Shown: positions 33,701-43,013, counted from the stretch's first letter. The stretch: DNA of 64,000 nucleotides from M3007 sp964630705 (GCA_964630705.1 CAZVZH010000001.1:18656-82655); one strand, 5' to 3'. Program-made: numbers and translations. Notes: generated by a model from the sequence alone, not told the origin.

Positions 33701-35662
33701 GAAATACAGGATGTTTTTCAGTTAAAAGATATTCAAGGATATATAACCACCGATACTGTTTTCATAAATGAACAGCCTTTCGGATTTATGATTGGCAACA
33801 TTGAAATGCCAGATTTAAATAGCCCGTTATGGTGGAAAATATTCCTCAGTGAGAAAGACAAACACCAATTAAGAGTATTAGGCGCTTTTGTTCCAAGGAG
33901 TCAAGAAAAGGCCCAACTACCAGAACTTGGGGTAATACGGCCTGGCGAATTTCAAACACATGTTACCGCCCTAAATTTTCCGCTCGGGGTTCTGGAGTTA
34001 TTTATTCCGGAAATTTCGAAAACTTTCGGCAGGATAAATTCAGACGTGCGACTAGGGGGGCCTATCAATAAAATAGGGATGCGTGGAAGCGCTCGGGTTG
34101 ACGGTGGATTTCAGTTAGATTATTTAAAAGCTATGTTCCACATACCTAATCAAGTCATTAATTTATCTGAATACCAAATTTGGGCAGACGGAGATACCAT
34201 ACTTGACGGAAGTCAAAAAAGTCACGCGGTAATTCAAGGGGGCCTCCGACATGACCATTTCAGGTCTTGGCAACTGGATTGCAGTATTCGATCTATTGGT
34301 GATAATTTTATGATAATGAACACATTAAAGGGTGACAATTCGCTCTATTATGGACAAGGTATTGGGCGTTTCGATGCTAAGTTTACGGGCTCATTTAGTA
34401 AAACGAATATTTCAATAGATGCTGAAGCGGGAAAAGAAACTCGACTCTTCATACCGTTAGGTTCAGAAGAACTTGATATTGAAGAAGCCAGCTTTATCAC
34501 ATTCAAAAATACTGGAGGAGGGGGCCGTGACAACCAACAAGGCAAAACACAATTTGTATTAAGTGACCTAAAGGGATTAAACTTCGAGATGAACTTGTCT
34601 ATTACCGAGGATGCCGAAGTTCAATTGATATTTGATGAACAAGCAGGGGACCTTATAAAGGGTAGGGGAGAGGGTGATATTCGATTAACCATTAATCGTG
34701 AAGGCGATTTTAAAATGTATGGTAGTTATCGGATACGCAAGGGAGAGTATTTGTTCACGTTGCTAAACTGGGTAAATAAACCTTTTACCGTACTCGATGG
34801 TGGCTTGATCGAATGGTATGGCGATCCCTATGGCGCGCAAATTTCATTAGATGCCACATATACTGAAAATACGTCGTTGTATAACTTGCTTCGCGATGAG
34901 CTGCTCGCAACCAACAATCTAAGTGGAGAAGCCTCAAAGTCAACACGAGTGGTCGTGACCATGCACTTAATAGGCGACCTCTTTAAGCCCAATATTAGCT
35001 TCGATCTCAATTTCCCAAATCTGTCAAGTCAACTTAAGTCATTAGTCGACAGCAAGTTATCCTTGCTTCGCCAGGACCAAAATGAACTTACTCGACAGGT
35101 TTTTGGCCTGATTGTAGTAGGATCGTTTTTACCACCAGCTGGGGCTGGGGCTAACATTCAGAGTAGTGATTATCTAGCATCAGCCTTCAATACTTTAACT
35201 CAAGTGCTTAGTAATCAATTTTCTAATTACCTGACGACACTAGCTGCTGAATGGTTTGGCGGAGCAGTTTCAAGCATCGATTTTGATATCGCTTACAACG
35301 AATACCGAAATCAAACTGACCCCAGTCAAAATTTGGCACAAATTGGCCGGGAACTTCAGGTGCGCTTAACAAGTGGATTTGCAAAAGACCGAATCACTGT
35401 TCAAGTAGGATCTCAATTTGGGATTGGACAGCCAGGTACAACAACCGCGGAAGGCTTTTTAGGCGAGGATGTTACTGTAGAAATTCAACTGACCGAAAAT
35501 CGTCAATGGCGGCTAAAAGTATATCAGCGTACCGAGCCGGATATTGCTGGGGGCGCGCGCAGATCACGATATGGGTTTGGGATCAGTTTTCGGAAGGAAT
35601 ATGAAAGTTTTGGCGACCTGATAGATGGACTCACCGGTTGGATGAAGTCAAAAAAGAAGTAA
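30725..35662 (+). CDS. TamB-like translocation/assembly module protein (DUF490)
   Basis: 1645 residues. A single N-terminal membrane helix (NIAFVLVMLLTFLYFVLQ, about residues 29-46) is followed by a very long run of beta strands in AsmA/TamB style (VEDLNGDTLLYAGSLTAGL) and a C-terminal DUF490-like region from about residue 1300 with GRGEGDIRLTI, GSYRIRKGEYLFTL and NLSGEASKS. TamB-like proteins form hydrophobic grooves that bridge inner and outer membranes and carry lipids or assist outer-membrane protein assembly. Base composition drops to a clearly A+T-richer state after the first few hundred bases. It probably stands alone after a terminator. Confidence 0.9.
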   Translation: MKQTPVTPEKSVWESAVWIRLKRLWRRIENIAFVLVMLLTFLYFVLQASWVQNWLIAKIANYLSSELQTNVSIQHIDVSFFDNLVLEGFYVEDLNGDTLLYAGSLTAGLNSNIFSLLRNRIEFNEINLQEARFNLNRQKGEAFTNLQFLVDYFGSPEPKTASKPKPFRISVQNLRLSDVQFLFWDAVRGQKMWGAIPIGLIRINQMDIASKILDVQSINLEGAVFTIGEFPASGTPVDAKQVAVQKPKPEVSSDTSIFRAKVWQLILKNCKFAMDRFDKSPGAQTPAGVMDYDHLSVSDIHLQADSVLADANLCFTGVLRHLSAREQGGLVLNSLRANEVLVSDTMVALYGMRLETNGSRIGDTLLMRYSTYRAFNDFNNKVRLEGHFDTSSVVRLGDIMFFSPEVANNSFFKKNQDQLVHLSGRVEGRINRLNGRDLLIRFGFGSLVKGSFDGDDLAEGSDRMRLLLDLEQVQSNIQTLRKVIPGFDPPAYFDKLGQFSFNGTYQLFFGTNHIFNGDLVSNNGFGKVDMKLDLTGGREKARYSGYLNMNEFDLKNWTGNPEFGKTTFRLNIASGTGLTLQTIKSDLTGTIDSFYFRGYNYQNVRLNGQFNRQQFKGDVAMEDPNIDFVFNGAVNLADSVPEYDFSADLRRLDMGALNLVDQDLILSGRIEEIKLVASDWSSLRGGINLRNFKIIQDKEVIHQIDSLTFAAFQLPSGERHFILLSDIADGYLKGQFEIGQIGKNLLRLLNRSFPDLVRQAYGTPVIDTTALTDNFKVNLQIKDTRSLTLLFDARLDTLRDFNLRASVNGADGSSDLSVQMPFLRFNGLTFHHVDFTWSGRDKIGHFELKVPKALLENEQELVQLQINGTAIKDQVNFSFSTEDTTSIIERIQLEGVLSIVDSSWQLHFNTSEITLFGDQWYMEENNFLRFSKNRFETSNFELMNGLQRINIEHINAGSGVRFSLSNFNLNFINRFAQIDNISYSAKIFNLDIEIQDVFQLKDIQGYITTDTVFINEQPFGFMIGNIEMPDLNSPLWWKIFLSEKDKHQLRVLGAFVPRSQEKAQLPELGVIRPGEFQTHVTALNFPLGVLELFIPEISKTFGRINSDVRLGGPINKIGMRGSARVDGGFQLDYLKAMFHIPNQVINLSEYQIWADGDTILDGSQKSHAVIQGGLRHDHFRSWQLDCSIRSIGDNFMIMNTLKGDNSLYYGQGIGRFDAKFTGSFSKTNISIDAEAGKETRLFIPLGSEELDIEEASFITFKNTGGGGRDNQQGKTQFVLSDLKGLNFEMNLSITEDAEVQLIFDEQAGDLIKGRGEGDIRLTINREGDFKMYGSYRIRKGEYLFTLLNWVNKPFTVLDGGLIEWYGDPYGAQISLDATYTENTSLYNLLRDELLATNNLSGEASKSTRVVVTMHLIGDLFKPNISFDLNFPNLSSQLKSLVDSKLSLLRQDQNELTRQVFGLIVVGSFLPPAGAGANIQSSDYLASAFNTLTQVLSNQFSNYLTTLAAEWFGGAVSSIDFDIAYNEYRNQTDPSQNLAQIGRELQVRLTSGFAKDRITVQVGSQFGIGQPGTTTAEGFLGEDVTVEIQLTENRQWRLKVYQRTEPDIAGGARRSRYGFGISFRKEYESFGDLIDGLTGWMKSKKK

Positions 35663-35737
35663 ATTAAAATTCATAATTTATATTATGTTAAATAATTAAG
35701 ATGCGCCAGGATTCTTTTTTTGACGCCTCAAAGCCGG

Positions 35738-35745
35738 TACATTTG
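35738..35745 (+). promoter_or_regulatory. -7 box (TACATTTG) for the PLP decarboxylase gene
   Basis: A perfect TANNTTTG match 35 bases before the ATG at 35781. A TTTG lies at 35719-35722 as a candidate -33 element; its spacing is somewhat short. Confidence 0.6.
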
Positions 35746-35780
35746 CAGGCATTTTCTACTAACCACTCCTAAGTTTTTCA

Positions 35781-37199
35781 ATGAAAAACACATATTACGA
35801 CCTTGTAGCTCAAACGTTTGACTTCCCTCAGGACGGATTTAGTTTAAATAATAATCGGTTGTTGTTTAATGACATTGATATCCATGATCTGATACAGAAA
35901 TACGGCTCCCCGTTAAAGCTCACATACTTGCCTAAAATTGGCGAGAAGATTCAAACTGCCAGAAAGTTATTTCGAGACGCTATCCAACGACATAATTACA
36001 ATGGCAGATATGTATACTGCTATTGCACAAAGAGCTCGCATTTTGCCTTTGTATTAAATGAAGTGCTCGAAAATGGCGCACAATTGGAAACCTCTTCTGC
36101 ATTTGATATTGATTTAATTTGGCGACTATACCGCTTAGGGAAAATTAATAAAAGCACCACAGTAATTAATAACGGGTATAAGCCATCTGGCTACACGCAA
36201 AAAATTGCACAATTAATAAATGAAGGATTCAATAATATTATTCCAGTATGCGACAATGAGGTTGAACTAAGCGAATACAATAATCTCATAAAAACCAAAT
36301 CTTGTAATATTGGGATTCGGATGGCTACAGAGGAAGAACCAAATTTTGAGTTTTACACCTCACGACTCGGTATTCGCCAAAGCGAGGTGATTAATTTTTA
36401 TAAAAATAAAATTTCAACAAATTCTAAATTTAATCTGAAGATGCTTCATTTTTTTGTTGATACAGGCATTAAGGATTCAATTTATTACTGGAGTGAATTA
36501 AAAAAAGGGATCAAAACCTATTGCGAATTGAGAAAAGTCTGCCCTACCCTATCTTGCTTGAATATTGGCGGAGGCATGCCTATACGGAATTCACTTGGCT
36601 TTGAGTTTGATTACCCGTATATGGTTAATGAAATCATTAGATTGATCAAAGAATATTGTGATGACGAAGGGGTTCCCGAACCAGACTTATACTCAGAATT
36701 TGGAAAATTTACTGTGGGCGAAAGTGGTGCCACTATCTTCTCCGTCATCGGAAAAAAACAGCAAAATGATGCGGAGCAGTGGTACATGCTTGATAACTCA
36801 TTGATTAATACCCTTCCAGACAGTTGGGGTATCAAAGAGCGTTTTATTTTACTTCCGATTAATCACTGGGACAAGGAATACCAGAAAGTAAATATTGGTG
36901 GCATTAGTTGCGACAACGCAGATTATTATAACTCAGAGGCGCATATAAATCAGGTTTACTTACCAGTTTATGATGAACAAAACGAGGAGCCGCTGTATTT
37001 AGGTTTTTTTCATACTGGAGCATATCAAGAGTCTTTAAGCGGCTATGGCGGGCTCAAGCATTGTCTGTTACCCGCTCCCAAGCATATTTTAATAGATAAA
37101 AACTACTATGGCGAATTTACCGACTGGGAGGTATTTCAGGAGCAAGACGCAGACTCCATGCTTAAAATCCTTGGTTATGATTCACCATATGCCTCTTAA
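35781..37199 (+). CDS. Fold-type III PLP decarboxylase (arginine/diaminopimelate decarboxylase-like)
   Basis: 472 residues. The alanine-racemase-like barrel starts with the PLP-lysine segment VYCYCTKSSHFAFV (Lys near residue 79) and has the phosphate-binding CLNIGGGMPIR. A C-terminal beta domain carries FHTGAYQESLSGYGG. This pattern fits the Bacteroidota arginine-decarboxylase-like group related to LysA/SpeA; agmatine or another polyamine precursor is the likely product, but the substrate is not certain. The gene is A+T-rich like the 3' part of the preceding TamB-like gene. Confidence 0.85.
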   Translation: MKNTYYDLVAQTFDFPQDGFSLNNNRLLFNDIDIHDLIQKYGSPLKLTYLPKIGEKIQTARKLFRDAIQRHNYNGRYVYCYCTKSSHFAFVLNEVLENGAQLETSSAFDIDLIWRLYRLGKINKSTTVINNGYKPSGYTQKIAQLINEGFNNIIPVCDNEVELSEYNNLIKTKSCNIGIRMATEEEPNFEFYTSRLGIRQSEVINFYKNKISTNSKFNLKMLHFFVDTGIKDSIYYWSELKKGIKTYCELRKVCPTLSCLNIGGGMPIRNSLGFEFDYPYMVNEIIRLIKEYCDDEGVPEPDLYSEFGKFTVGESGATIFSVIGKKQQNDAEQWYMLDNSLINTLPDSWGIKERFILLPINHWDKEYQKVNIGGISCDNADYYNSEAHINQVYLPVYDEQNEEPLYLGFFHTGAYQESLSGYGGLKHCLLPAPKHILIDKNYYGEFTDWEVFQEQDADSMLKILGYDSPYAS

Positions 37200-37213
37200 T
37201 AAATCTTTGCAAA

Positions 37214-37774
37214 TCAGAATTGCCACCTGTCCATATACTTTAGAAACAACTTAGTTAAATTTTCAGCATCCGAAATGCCTCGATGATGCCAACCTGTAAA
37301 TATTATGTTTTCGCGTTCTATTGCTTTTAGCAAACCAATTGATTTTTTGCTACCTTTTATTGACATATATTGAGCCTTCAAATTAATGTGGTTTTCTACC
37401 CAATCACTATTTAATTTGTGCAGACGACAATCGCTCTGCAACATTTTTCTGTCAAACGAACCCCAAGAACACAAAATGTGCTCCTCCTTGCCGATTCTGG
37501 CCCAATCAATAAATTCATCTAATACGACAGGAAATGTATCTGCTCGATTGATGTCGATCTGTTCAATATTCGTCAGATCAATGCAAAACCTTGATAAGGT
37601 AGGATGAATAACGGGCCGGACAAATCGGTTAAACTTGCCGCGCACTACACCAAATTCATTGATTCTGAAAGCGCCAATCTCAATCGTCTCCTGGATATAA
37701 TCGGCTTCTGATGTTTTCCAGCAGGTTGCTTCTAGATCAAAGACTATATAGTTTTTTGATGACATCCATTTCAA
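37214..37774 (-). CDS. DEDDh 3'-5' exonuclease (ERI-1/RNase T-like)
   Basis: 186 residues. Exo I YIVFDLEATCW gives the DxE pair, Exo II WGSFDRKML the second Asp, and Exo III HHRGISDAENLTKLFL the His and last Asp, so the active site is complete. The sequence is closest in style to ERI-1-like exonucleases, which trim RNA 3' ends, though DNA substrates are possible. It is A+T-rich and convergent with the PLP decarboxylase (14 bases apart). Confidence 0.88.
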   Translation of the reverse strand: MKWMSSKNYIVFDLEATCWKTSEADYIQETIEIGAFRINEFGVVRGKFNRFVRPVIHPTLSRFCIDLTNIEQIDINRADTFPVVLDEFIDWARIGKEEHILCSWGSFDRKMLQSDCRLHKLNSDWVENHINLKAQYMSIKGSKKSIGLLKAIERENIIFTGWHHRGISDAENLTKLFLKYMDRWQF

Positions 37775-37823
37775 CTTTTTATCGAAAGTAAGATAAGCTC
37801 TCCATAAGCCATAGTTTTCCTAA

Positions 37824-39047
37824 ATGAAAATTGCACTATTAACTACCTATCCACATGGCGGTGCAGGTATCGCCTGCAAACGTTTACAGGCTGCGCTCCA
37901 ATCTTCAGGAGTATATGCCGACCTGCTGACGATCAATGATCTTTCCTGGAACTGGCCTTTTTATGCCGAACGGCTGAGTTTTTTGCCATTTGAGCGGGAT
38001 AAATCAGTTCGCTTTGCATTTTCATTAGCTAATTTCGGCCATGACCTTTCCCGGCATCCAATTGTTCGGAAAGCAGATGTCCTCCACCTGCATTGGATCA
38101 ACCAAGGCTTGTTGTCACTAAAAAACATTCAGAAGCTTATTCGTCTAAGCAAGCCTGTTGTTTGGACACTGCACGACATGTGGGCCTTTACCGGTGGATG
38201 CCATTATTCCCGTGGATGTTTGCGGTACCTGAACCAATGCGGCAATTGTCCAATGTTGAGTAAACCTGCCCCAGACGATCTTTCCAACCGTATTTGGCGC
38301 CAAAAAAAAAGATATTTCACAGAAAACTTGAATTTTATTACCTGCAGTACCTGGCTGGCGGATATCGCCAAGAAGAGCGAACTGCTTGAAAATTTTCCAA
38401 TTACGGTACTTCCGAACACGCTGGATACAACTGTTTTTGCCCCCCGAAAACCAACTCAAGTTGCAGCTTTTAGAACTCAACAGGGCACCCAGCCCAACGC
38501 GACCGTTTTACTATTTGCTGCGGTAAAGGTTCGAGACGAACGCAAAGGGTTCCATTTCCTGAAACAAGCCCTAGAAATCGTTCGCAGGGAAAATCCTGAA
38601 AGAGAAATTATGCTGATGGTCATTGGGCATACAGAGCCAGGCGATTTGGAAGGGCTCCCCTACCCCATTCAATCTTTAGGCGTGATCCGCGACCCGGAAA
38701 AATTGGCATTAGCATATGCTTCAGCAGACGTCTTTATCATCCCTTCGCTGGAAGACAACCTGCCTAATACTGTTTTAGAAGCGCTTTCCTGCGGAACCCC
38801 TGTCATTGGTTTTAACACTGGAGGTATCCCCGAAATGGTTGAGCATCAACAAAATGGCTATATCGCCACAGCACAAACTGGTCAAGCCTTGGCTGATGGC
38901 ATCCGGTGGTTTTTGAACCATAAGGACTTTAGCATCGACCGGTTAAAACGTGCCGCCCGGCAAACCATAGAACTGCGTTTCGCGCCAGAAATCGTTGCCA
39001 ACCAGCACATTGCCCTTTACCAGTCATTGCTTCAGCCAAAAAATTAA
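37824..39047 (+). CDS. Glycosyltransferase family 4
   Basis: 407 residues. The N-terminus (ALLTTYPHGGAGIACKRL) and HLHWINQGLL form the acceptor-side Rossmann domain. The C-terminal donor domain has ADVFIIPSLEDNLPNTVLEALSCGTPVIGF, the GT4 signature with its ExxxxxxPxG-type stretch. It transfers a sugar from a nucleotide donor, probably for surface polysaccharide. The Cys-containing insert (YSRGCLRYLNQCGNC) is common in bacterial exopolysaccharide GT4 enzymes. It is convergent with the YfhO gene, with only 5 bases between stops. Confidence 0.92.
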   Translation: MKIALLTTYPHGGAGIACKRLQAALQSSGVYADLLTINDLSWNWPFYAERLSFLPFERDKSVRFAFSLANFGHDLSRHPIVRKADVLHLHWINQGLLSLKNIQKLIRLSKPVVWTLHDMWAFTGGCHYSRGCLRYLNQCGNCPMLSKPAPDDLSNRIWRQKKRYFTENLNFITCSTWLADIAKKSELLENFPITVLPNTLDTTVFAPRKPTQVAAFRTQQGTQPNATVLLFAAVKVRDERKGFHFLKQALEIVRRENPEREIMLMVIGHTEPGDLEGLPYPIQSLGVIRDPEKLALAYASADVFIIPSLEDNLPNTVLEALSCGTPVIGFNTGGIPEMVEHQQNGYIATAQTGQALADGIRWFLNHKDFSIDRLKRAARQTIELRFAPEIVANQHIALYQSLLQPKN

Positions 39048-39052
39048 ACGAT

Positions 39053-41542
39053 CTATTTTTTCTTGCGTTTGGGCGCTACTTTACTCGGGGCAGAACGGGT
39101 TGGACGATCGGCAGCGGTCTTTTCCTTCTCAACCAATCGATTAGCGTCGGGTAAAGCAGAATTTCGAGACCACCAATATACTCCCACAAGTAGCAGTAAC
39201 AATACCAAACCCGATGCTCCCCTTGCAATATTTTCTCCAACATAAAAGGACCGCGGGGCAAACACCATTTCCAAGCGCATTTTTTGCCCTGCTGGCAGCC
39301 GCATGGCACGCAGCAAATAGTTGGCTTTCGTAAAATCAGCAGTCGGCTGTCCGTTTAAATAGCATTTCCAGCCTTTCGACGGCGGGTAGTAAATTTCCGG
39401 GAATACTGCCAACTGGTCGGTCGCGCAACTGTACTCGTACACCATCGTATCCGGATGGTACCGAACCAGATCAATCTGTGCGGTACTGTCCGGTTGAATT
39501 GTAAATCCATTCAAACTGGCAGCATAATCTTTTCGAAAAATAGCCTCCTCCCGCGGATTTAAGTCGCCCAAAGCCTGCAACTCTTCATCCGCATTGTCAA
39601 CCAACCGGTAGGAATTGACAAACCAGGCATGCCCGCAGGCTTGTGGGTTTCGACTGACCTCTCCTTGTTGATTGACAATATACTTGCCATTGAACATGCC
39701 GACCAATTGCAGGTGCTGGCCCAGATTTTTTGTAAAAAACGTATCCACAACCTCCTGATAACGTTGGAGTTTTGCAGCATGATAACCGCTGAGGCTTTTG
39801 TGGAAATACGAGCTTGTAGCATTTCCCGTGATACTCCCCCGTGACAAATCCAGCACCCGGTAATGCAGATCGGGGTCTTGTTTGATTTGCAGGTCAAATG
39901 CTTCCTCTTTGGGCGGCGCTGTAGCAGCTCGTTTACTGGTGTACTTATCCGGACTTATCGTGCGGGCACAAACCATCCAGTTATCGGCCAGAGACAGCAG
40001 CGTGATAGCGATGACTGTCATGCCAGCTTTTAAGCGGCCCTGCAGGTAAAGCCAGATCAGTCCGGCGGCAAGTCCAACAAATACAAGCGAGCGAAAGGCA
40101 TCGCTCTGCCGCATATTGGCCCGGTCTTGGCGTAAAAGTTCGAGCAAGGTCGGTTCTTGTTGCAACATTTGGTCGTATTGGCCACCTTGATCGCCCAGGA
40201 TCAGGGCCAGCAAACAAAGTCCGGCCGTAATGCCCAACGACCACCACAGCGCGCGCTTTTTCCGTTCGATCGAAATTTCGACATCATTCAAACGCTGCAA
40301 ACTCAGTGCGCCAAGTATGGCAAAACACAACTGCCCCACCCCAAGCGCCATCGAAACAGCTCTGAATTTTTTGAACATGGGGAGGTAATCGTAAAAAACA
40401 TAGTTGAGAAAAAAATGCTTGCCCCAGGCCATTGAAATCATTAATAAGCCCCCGGCAAGCAACCAGTGCTTTGGCGCGCCAGGCACTAAAAACGCCCCCA
40501 ATACAAACAAGAAAAAAATGATCGCGCCAAAGTAAATCGAGGTGCCGACAAAAGGCTGCTCGCCCGTGTAAAACAGGCCCTTTACCTGGTTGCGCACCTC
40601 AGGGGATACGGCATTGTAGAGTTTGGTGTCTTTATACGACTCCCCTGCCCCACCCCCAGCAAAATGCGGTACGAGTAAGGTCAAACTTTCCTCGATGCCG
40701 TAGCTCCAGCCAAACAAGTAGTCTTTATCCAAACCGTCGCCCTTCGATTTTTTTGAGGTCAATTCCGACACGCCGCGAATGGTTTCCTGACTGTATTCAT
40801 ACGTCGGCCACAGCCTCGAAAGGTTGGAAGCAAACCCGAAAACTATAGCCAAAGCGCTTACAGCAAGCCCTAAGGCCCAGTTTTTCAACTGTTTTTCACG
40901 TGTTGCTTCCCAAAGTTTTGCCAAAAAATACACCCCCGTAATCAGTAAGGTGTAATACGTAATTTGAACGTGGTTGGCATACAACTGCATCGCCATGAAC
41001 AGCGCCATCAACGAGCCGCCCAAAAGCAACTGCCCGTTAAAGGTAAGTAGCAGGCCGGCTAAAACTCCCGGCGCCAAGGCCAGTGCAATCATTTTCGTCG
41101 TGTGCCCGGCCTCCAGAATGTCGATATTGTAAGTGGTTATCCCGTACGCCAGGGCGCCAAAAATCGCTACGCGCCAGTCAGCTTTTAAAACACTGATCAA
41201 AAAGTACATCGTCAGCATCGCTAACAGCACCTGCACCCAAATAACGGCCATGATATCGGTCCAGAGGAGCAGCGCATTGAAAACAGGGGAACTTAAATTC
41301 CCTTCGATTGGCGCATAGATTTGAAAGGTCGGCATTCCTCCAAAAGCGCAATTGGTCCACAACGGAGCAGAACCATCTTTATCGAGGTAGGCTTGAATCT
41401 CTGTTTTCATGGCCCGGGCCTTATCATTATCCGGCTGGGCCAGTACCTTACCGTTAAAAGCGTTTGGCGCGAAAAAAAAGGCCGCAACAGCGGTCAGGGC
41501 GAGTACGGCAATCAGGTGCGGAAGAAATTTCTTGAAATCCAT
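39053..41542 (-). CDS. YfhO family membrane protein
   Basis: 829 residues with about a dozen hydrophobic segments in the N-terminal two thirds (LIAVLALTAVAAFFFAPNAFN, VLLAMLTMYFLISVL). A large extracytoplasmic part (about 540-770) and a final helix before a Lys/Arg-rich tail (APKRKKK) follow. Conserved YfhO-type parts include the early motif QPDNDKARAMKTEIQAYLDK. YfhO proteins are GT-C-like and in Gram-positives modify lipoteichoic acid; the Bacteroidota role is unknown. It is encoded tail-to-tail with a GT4 gene, which supports a glycan-related job. Confidence 0.88.
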   Translation of the reverse strand: MDFKKFLPHLIAVLALTAVAAFFFAPNAFNGKVLAQPDNDKARAMKTEIQAYLDKDGSAPLWTNCAFGGMPTFQIYAPIEGNLSSPVFNALLLWTDIMAVIWVQVLLAMLTMYFLISVLKADWRVAIFGALAYGITTYNIDILEAGHTTKMIALALAPGVLAGLLLTFNGQLLLGGSLMALFMAMQLYANHVQITYYTLLITGVYFLAKLWEATREKQLKNWALGLAVSALAIVFGFASNLSRLWPTYEYSQETIRGVSELTSKKSKGDGLDKDYLFGWSYGIEESLTLLVPHFAGGGAGESYKDTKLYNAVSPEVRNQVKGLFYTGEQPFVGTSIYFGAIIFFLFVLGAFLVPGAPKHWLLAGGLLMISMAWGKHFFLNYVFYDYLPMFKKFRAVSMALGVGQLCFAILGALSLQRLNDVEISIERKKRALWWSLGITAGLCLLALILGDQGGQYDQMLQQEPTLLELLRQDRANMRQSDAFRSLVFVGLAAGLIWLYLQGRLKAGMTVIAITLLSLADNWMVCARTISPDKYTSKRAATAPPKEEAFDLQIKQDPDLHYRVLDLSRGSITGNATSSYFHKSLSGYHAAKLQRYQEVVDTFFTKNLGQHLQLVGMFNGKYIVNQQGEVSRNPQACGHAWFVNSYRLVDNADEELQALGDLNPREEAIFRKDYAASLNGFTIQPDSTAQIDLVRYHPDTMVYEYSCATDQLAVFPEIYYPPSKGWKCYLNGQPTADFTKANYLLRAMRLPAGQKMRLEMVFAPRSFYVGENIARGASGLVLLLLLVGVYWWSRNSALPDANRLVEKEKTAADRPTRSAPSKVAPKRKKK

Positions 41543-41655
41543 TCAGCAATCGAATTCTTTACAAGTGGTGGTGTTTTTCTCGACAGCGCGGTAGCGCCCG
41601 GTTTCAGGAAGGCGAAGGTAAGCAATGGATGCAAGCAGCCTGCACAATCTCCAAT

Positions 41656-42306
41656 TCAATTCAATTTTTTCAAAAAATCCTCCAGCGCTTTGTCCGGAAT
41701 TTCGTGTCCCCCGGAGAAGGTTTTTTCTTCAAAGTCAATCCCATGTTGTTGCTCAATTTCCTGTAATTGGGCCATTCGATCCGGCGTGAGGAACGGATCG
41801 TTGGAGCCATAAAGCAGGTATAGATTTTTTGTAGCCAAATAATCTTTGTGCGCCTGATAATCCAGGTCTTCCGGAGGTAGGCCCGCCCACAAAACGAGGT
41901 CGTGAAAATTGGGGTGATACCTTAAAATCCAGCGGCAAATCGTAGCGGTCCCTTGTGAAAACCCAAGCAAAATTATTCGAACGTCGTGCGGCAGTTGGCC
42001 GGTGAGCCGGTTCAGCAAGGCTTGCAAATAAGCCGCATTGTCGCCAATAGCGTCTTCCCGGAAATGCCGCGTCATCCAGTTGGCGCCCACGTCGCCCGAA
42101 AATCCTTTTTTATAAAAGTAATTCAGCCCCTCCGGCGCCACGATGAGATTTTTGCCATTGTCGAGCAGTTTAAAGTCCTGAATAAATGCATCGGCCAGCT
42201 GCGCATACCCATGGCACACCAACCACAACTGCCGGATGTGGGGTCCGGGAGCGCCTAAAACGTAATAGTGTGCTGTGCGGGTAACGTTCATTTTCTGGTG
42301 CTGCAT
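41656..42306 (-). CDS. Phospholipase/carboxylesterase-type alpha/beta hydrolase
   Basis: 216 residues from the ATG at 42306 (MQHQKMNVTRTAHYYVLG). A longer in-frame start at 42399 lacks homology-like sequence. The nucleophile elbow is LGFSQGTAT (Ser), then come the Asp region YGSNDPFLTPDRM and the catalytic His in FSGGHEIPD. It is a cytoplasmic serine esterase of the YpfH/carboxylesterase group; substrate unknown. No signal peptide is visible. Confidence 0.85.
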   Translation of the reverse strand: MQHQKMNVTRTAHYYVLGAPGPHIRQLWLVCHGYAQLADAFIQDFKLLDNGKNLIVAPEGLNYFYKKGFSGDVGANWMTRHFREDAIGDNAAYLQALLNRLTGQLPHDVRIILLGFSQGTATICRWILRYHPNFHDLVLWAGLPPEDLDYQAHKDYLATKNLYLLYGSNDPFLTPDRMAQLQEIEQQHGIDFEEKTFSGGHEIPDKALEDFLKKLN

Positions 42307-42439
42307 AGCGGTTGATTTTGCCGAAAGATAGCGCAGAAGGCTTGTTAATATTTTTAAAAACCAGGGCCGTAAGAACCCAGTTATTCTGGAAAGTGGCAAA
42401 TCTTGAGGCGAAAATTCTCGGCGGCGGCTGGTATTTCCT

Positions 42440-42447
42440 TAATTTTG
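42440..42447 (+). promoter_or_regulatory. -7 box (TAATTTTG) for the EGF-like lipoprotein gene
   Basis: A perfect TANNTTTG match 49 bases upstream of the ATG at 42497, in a 190-base intergenic region that otherwise shows no gene. Confidence 0.55.
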
Positions 42448-42496
42448 CCGCCAACTTTGAAAGCACTTTATCCATCACACACAAAAACATTCAAAA

Positions 42497-43006
42497 ATGA
42501 GCAAAAAGTTAATTTATTCCTTCGCCCTCCTCGGCGCCTTCGCCATTTTCGCACCGGCTTGCGGCGATACGGACCCCTGCAAAGATGTAGATTGTGGCGT
42601 TAACGGCGCCTGCTTCGAAGGCGTTTGCGTCTGCAATATCGGCTATGAAGGCGCCGCCTGCGCTGAAGAATGGGCCACGAAATTCCTGGGCTCTTACCTG
42701 GGTAAAGATGTTTGCGGCCCGGACACGTACAATTTGACCCAACCGGCTGTCATCACCCGCCTCAGCGAATCCAAGATCCGGATTTCCAACTTCGGCGGCT
42801 TCCAATCGTTTATCGATGCCGATATCAACCTGGAATCGGCCGGTTCGACTACCGCCCAATTAATTGAGTTCACCAACTTTACCGACCCGGCTCAACGCAA
42901 ATTCACGGGCACTGCGAAAATCAGTGGCAACAAACTGACCGGTTCCTACACCGTTACCTATTCCGACAATACCAGCGACTCCTGCACCTTCGAATACACG
43001 AAGTAA
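42497..43006 (+). CDS. Lipoprotein with an EGF-like domain
   Basis: 169 residues. A lipoprotein signal (FALLGAFAIFAPAC) is followed by a compact EGF-like module with six Cys, CKDVDCGVNGACFEGVCVC ending in GYEGAAC (about residues 27-55). The remainder is a beta-sheet domain of about 110 residues (AKISGNKLTGSYTVTYSDN) that resembles small lipid-binding or binding-barrel domains. It probably sits on the outer membrane as a binding protein; the ligand is unknown. Convergent with the next gene across a perfect palindrome. Confidence 0.85.
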   Translation: MSKKLIYSFALLGAFAIFAPACGDTDPCKDVDCGVNGACFEGVCVCNIGYEGAACAEEWATKFLGSYLGKDVCGPDTYNLTQPAVITRLSESKIRISNFGGFQSFIDADINLESAGSTTAQLIEFTNFTDPAQRKFTGTAKISGNKLTGSYTVTYSDNTSDSCTFEYTK

Positions 43007-43013
43007 GCGCACT

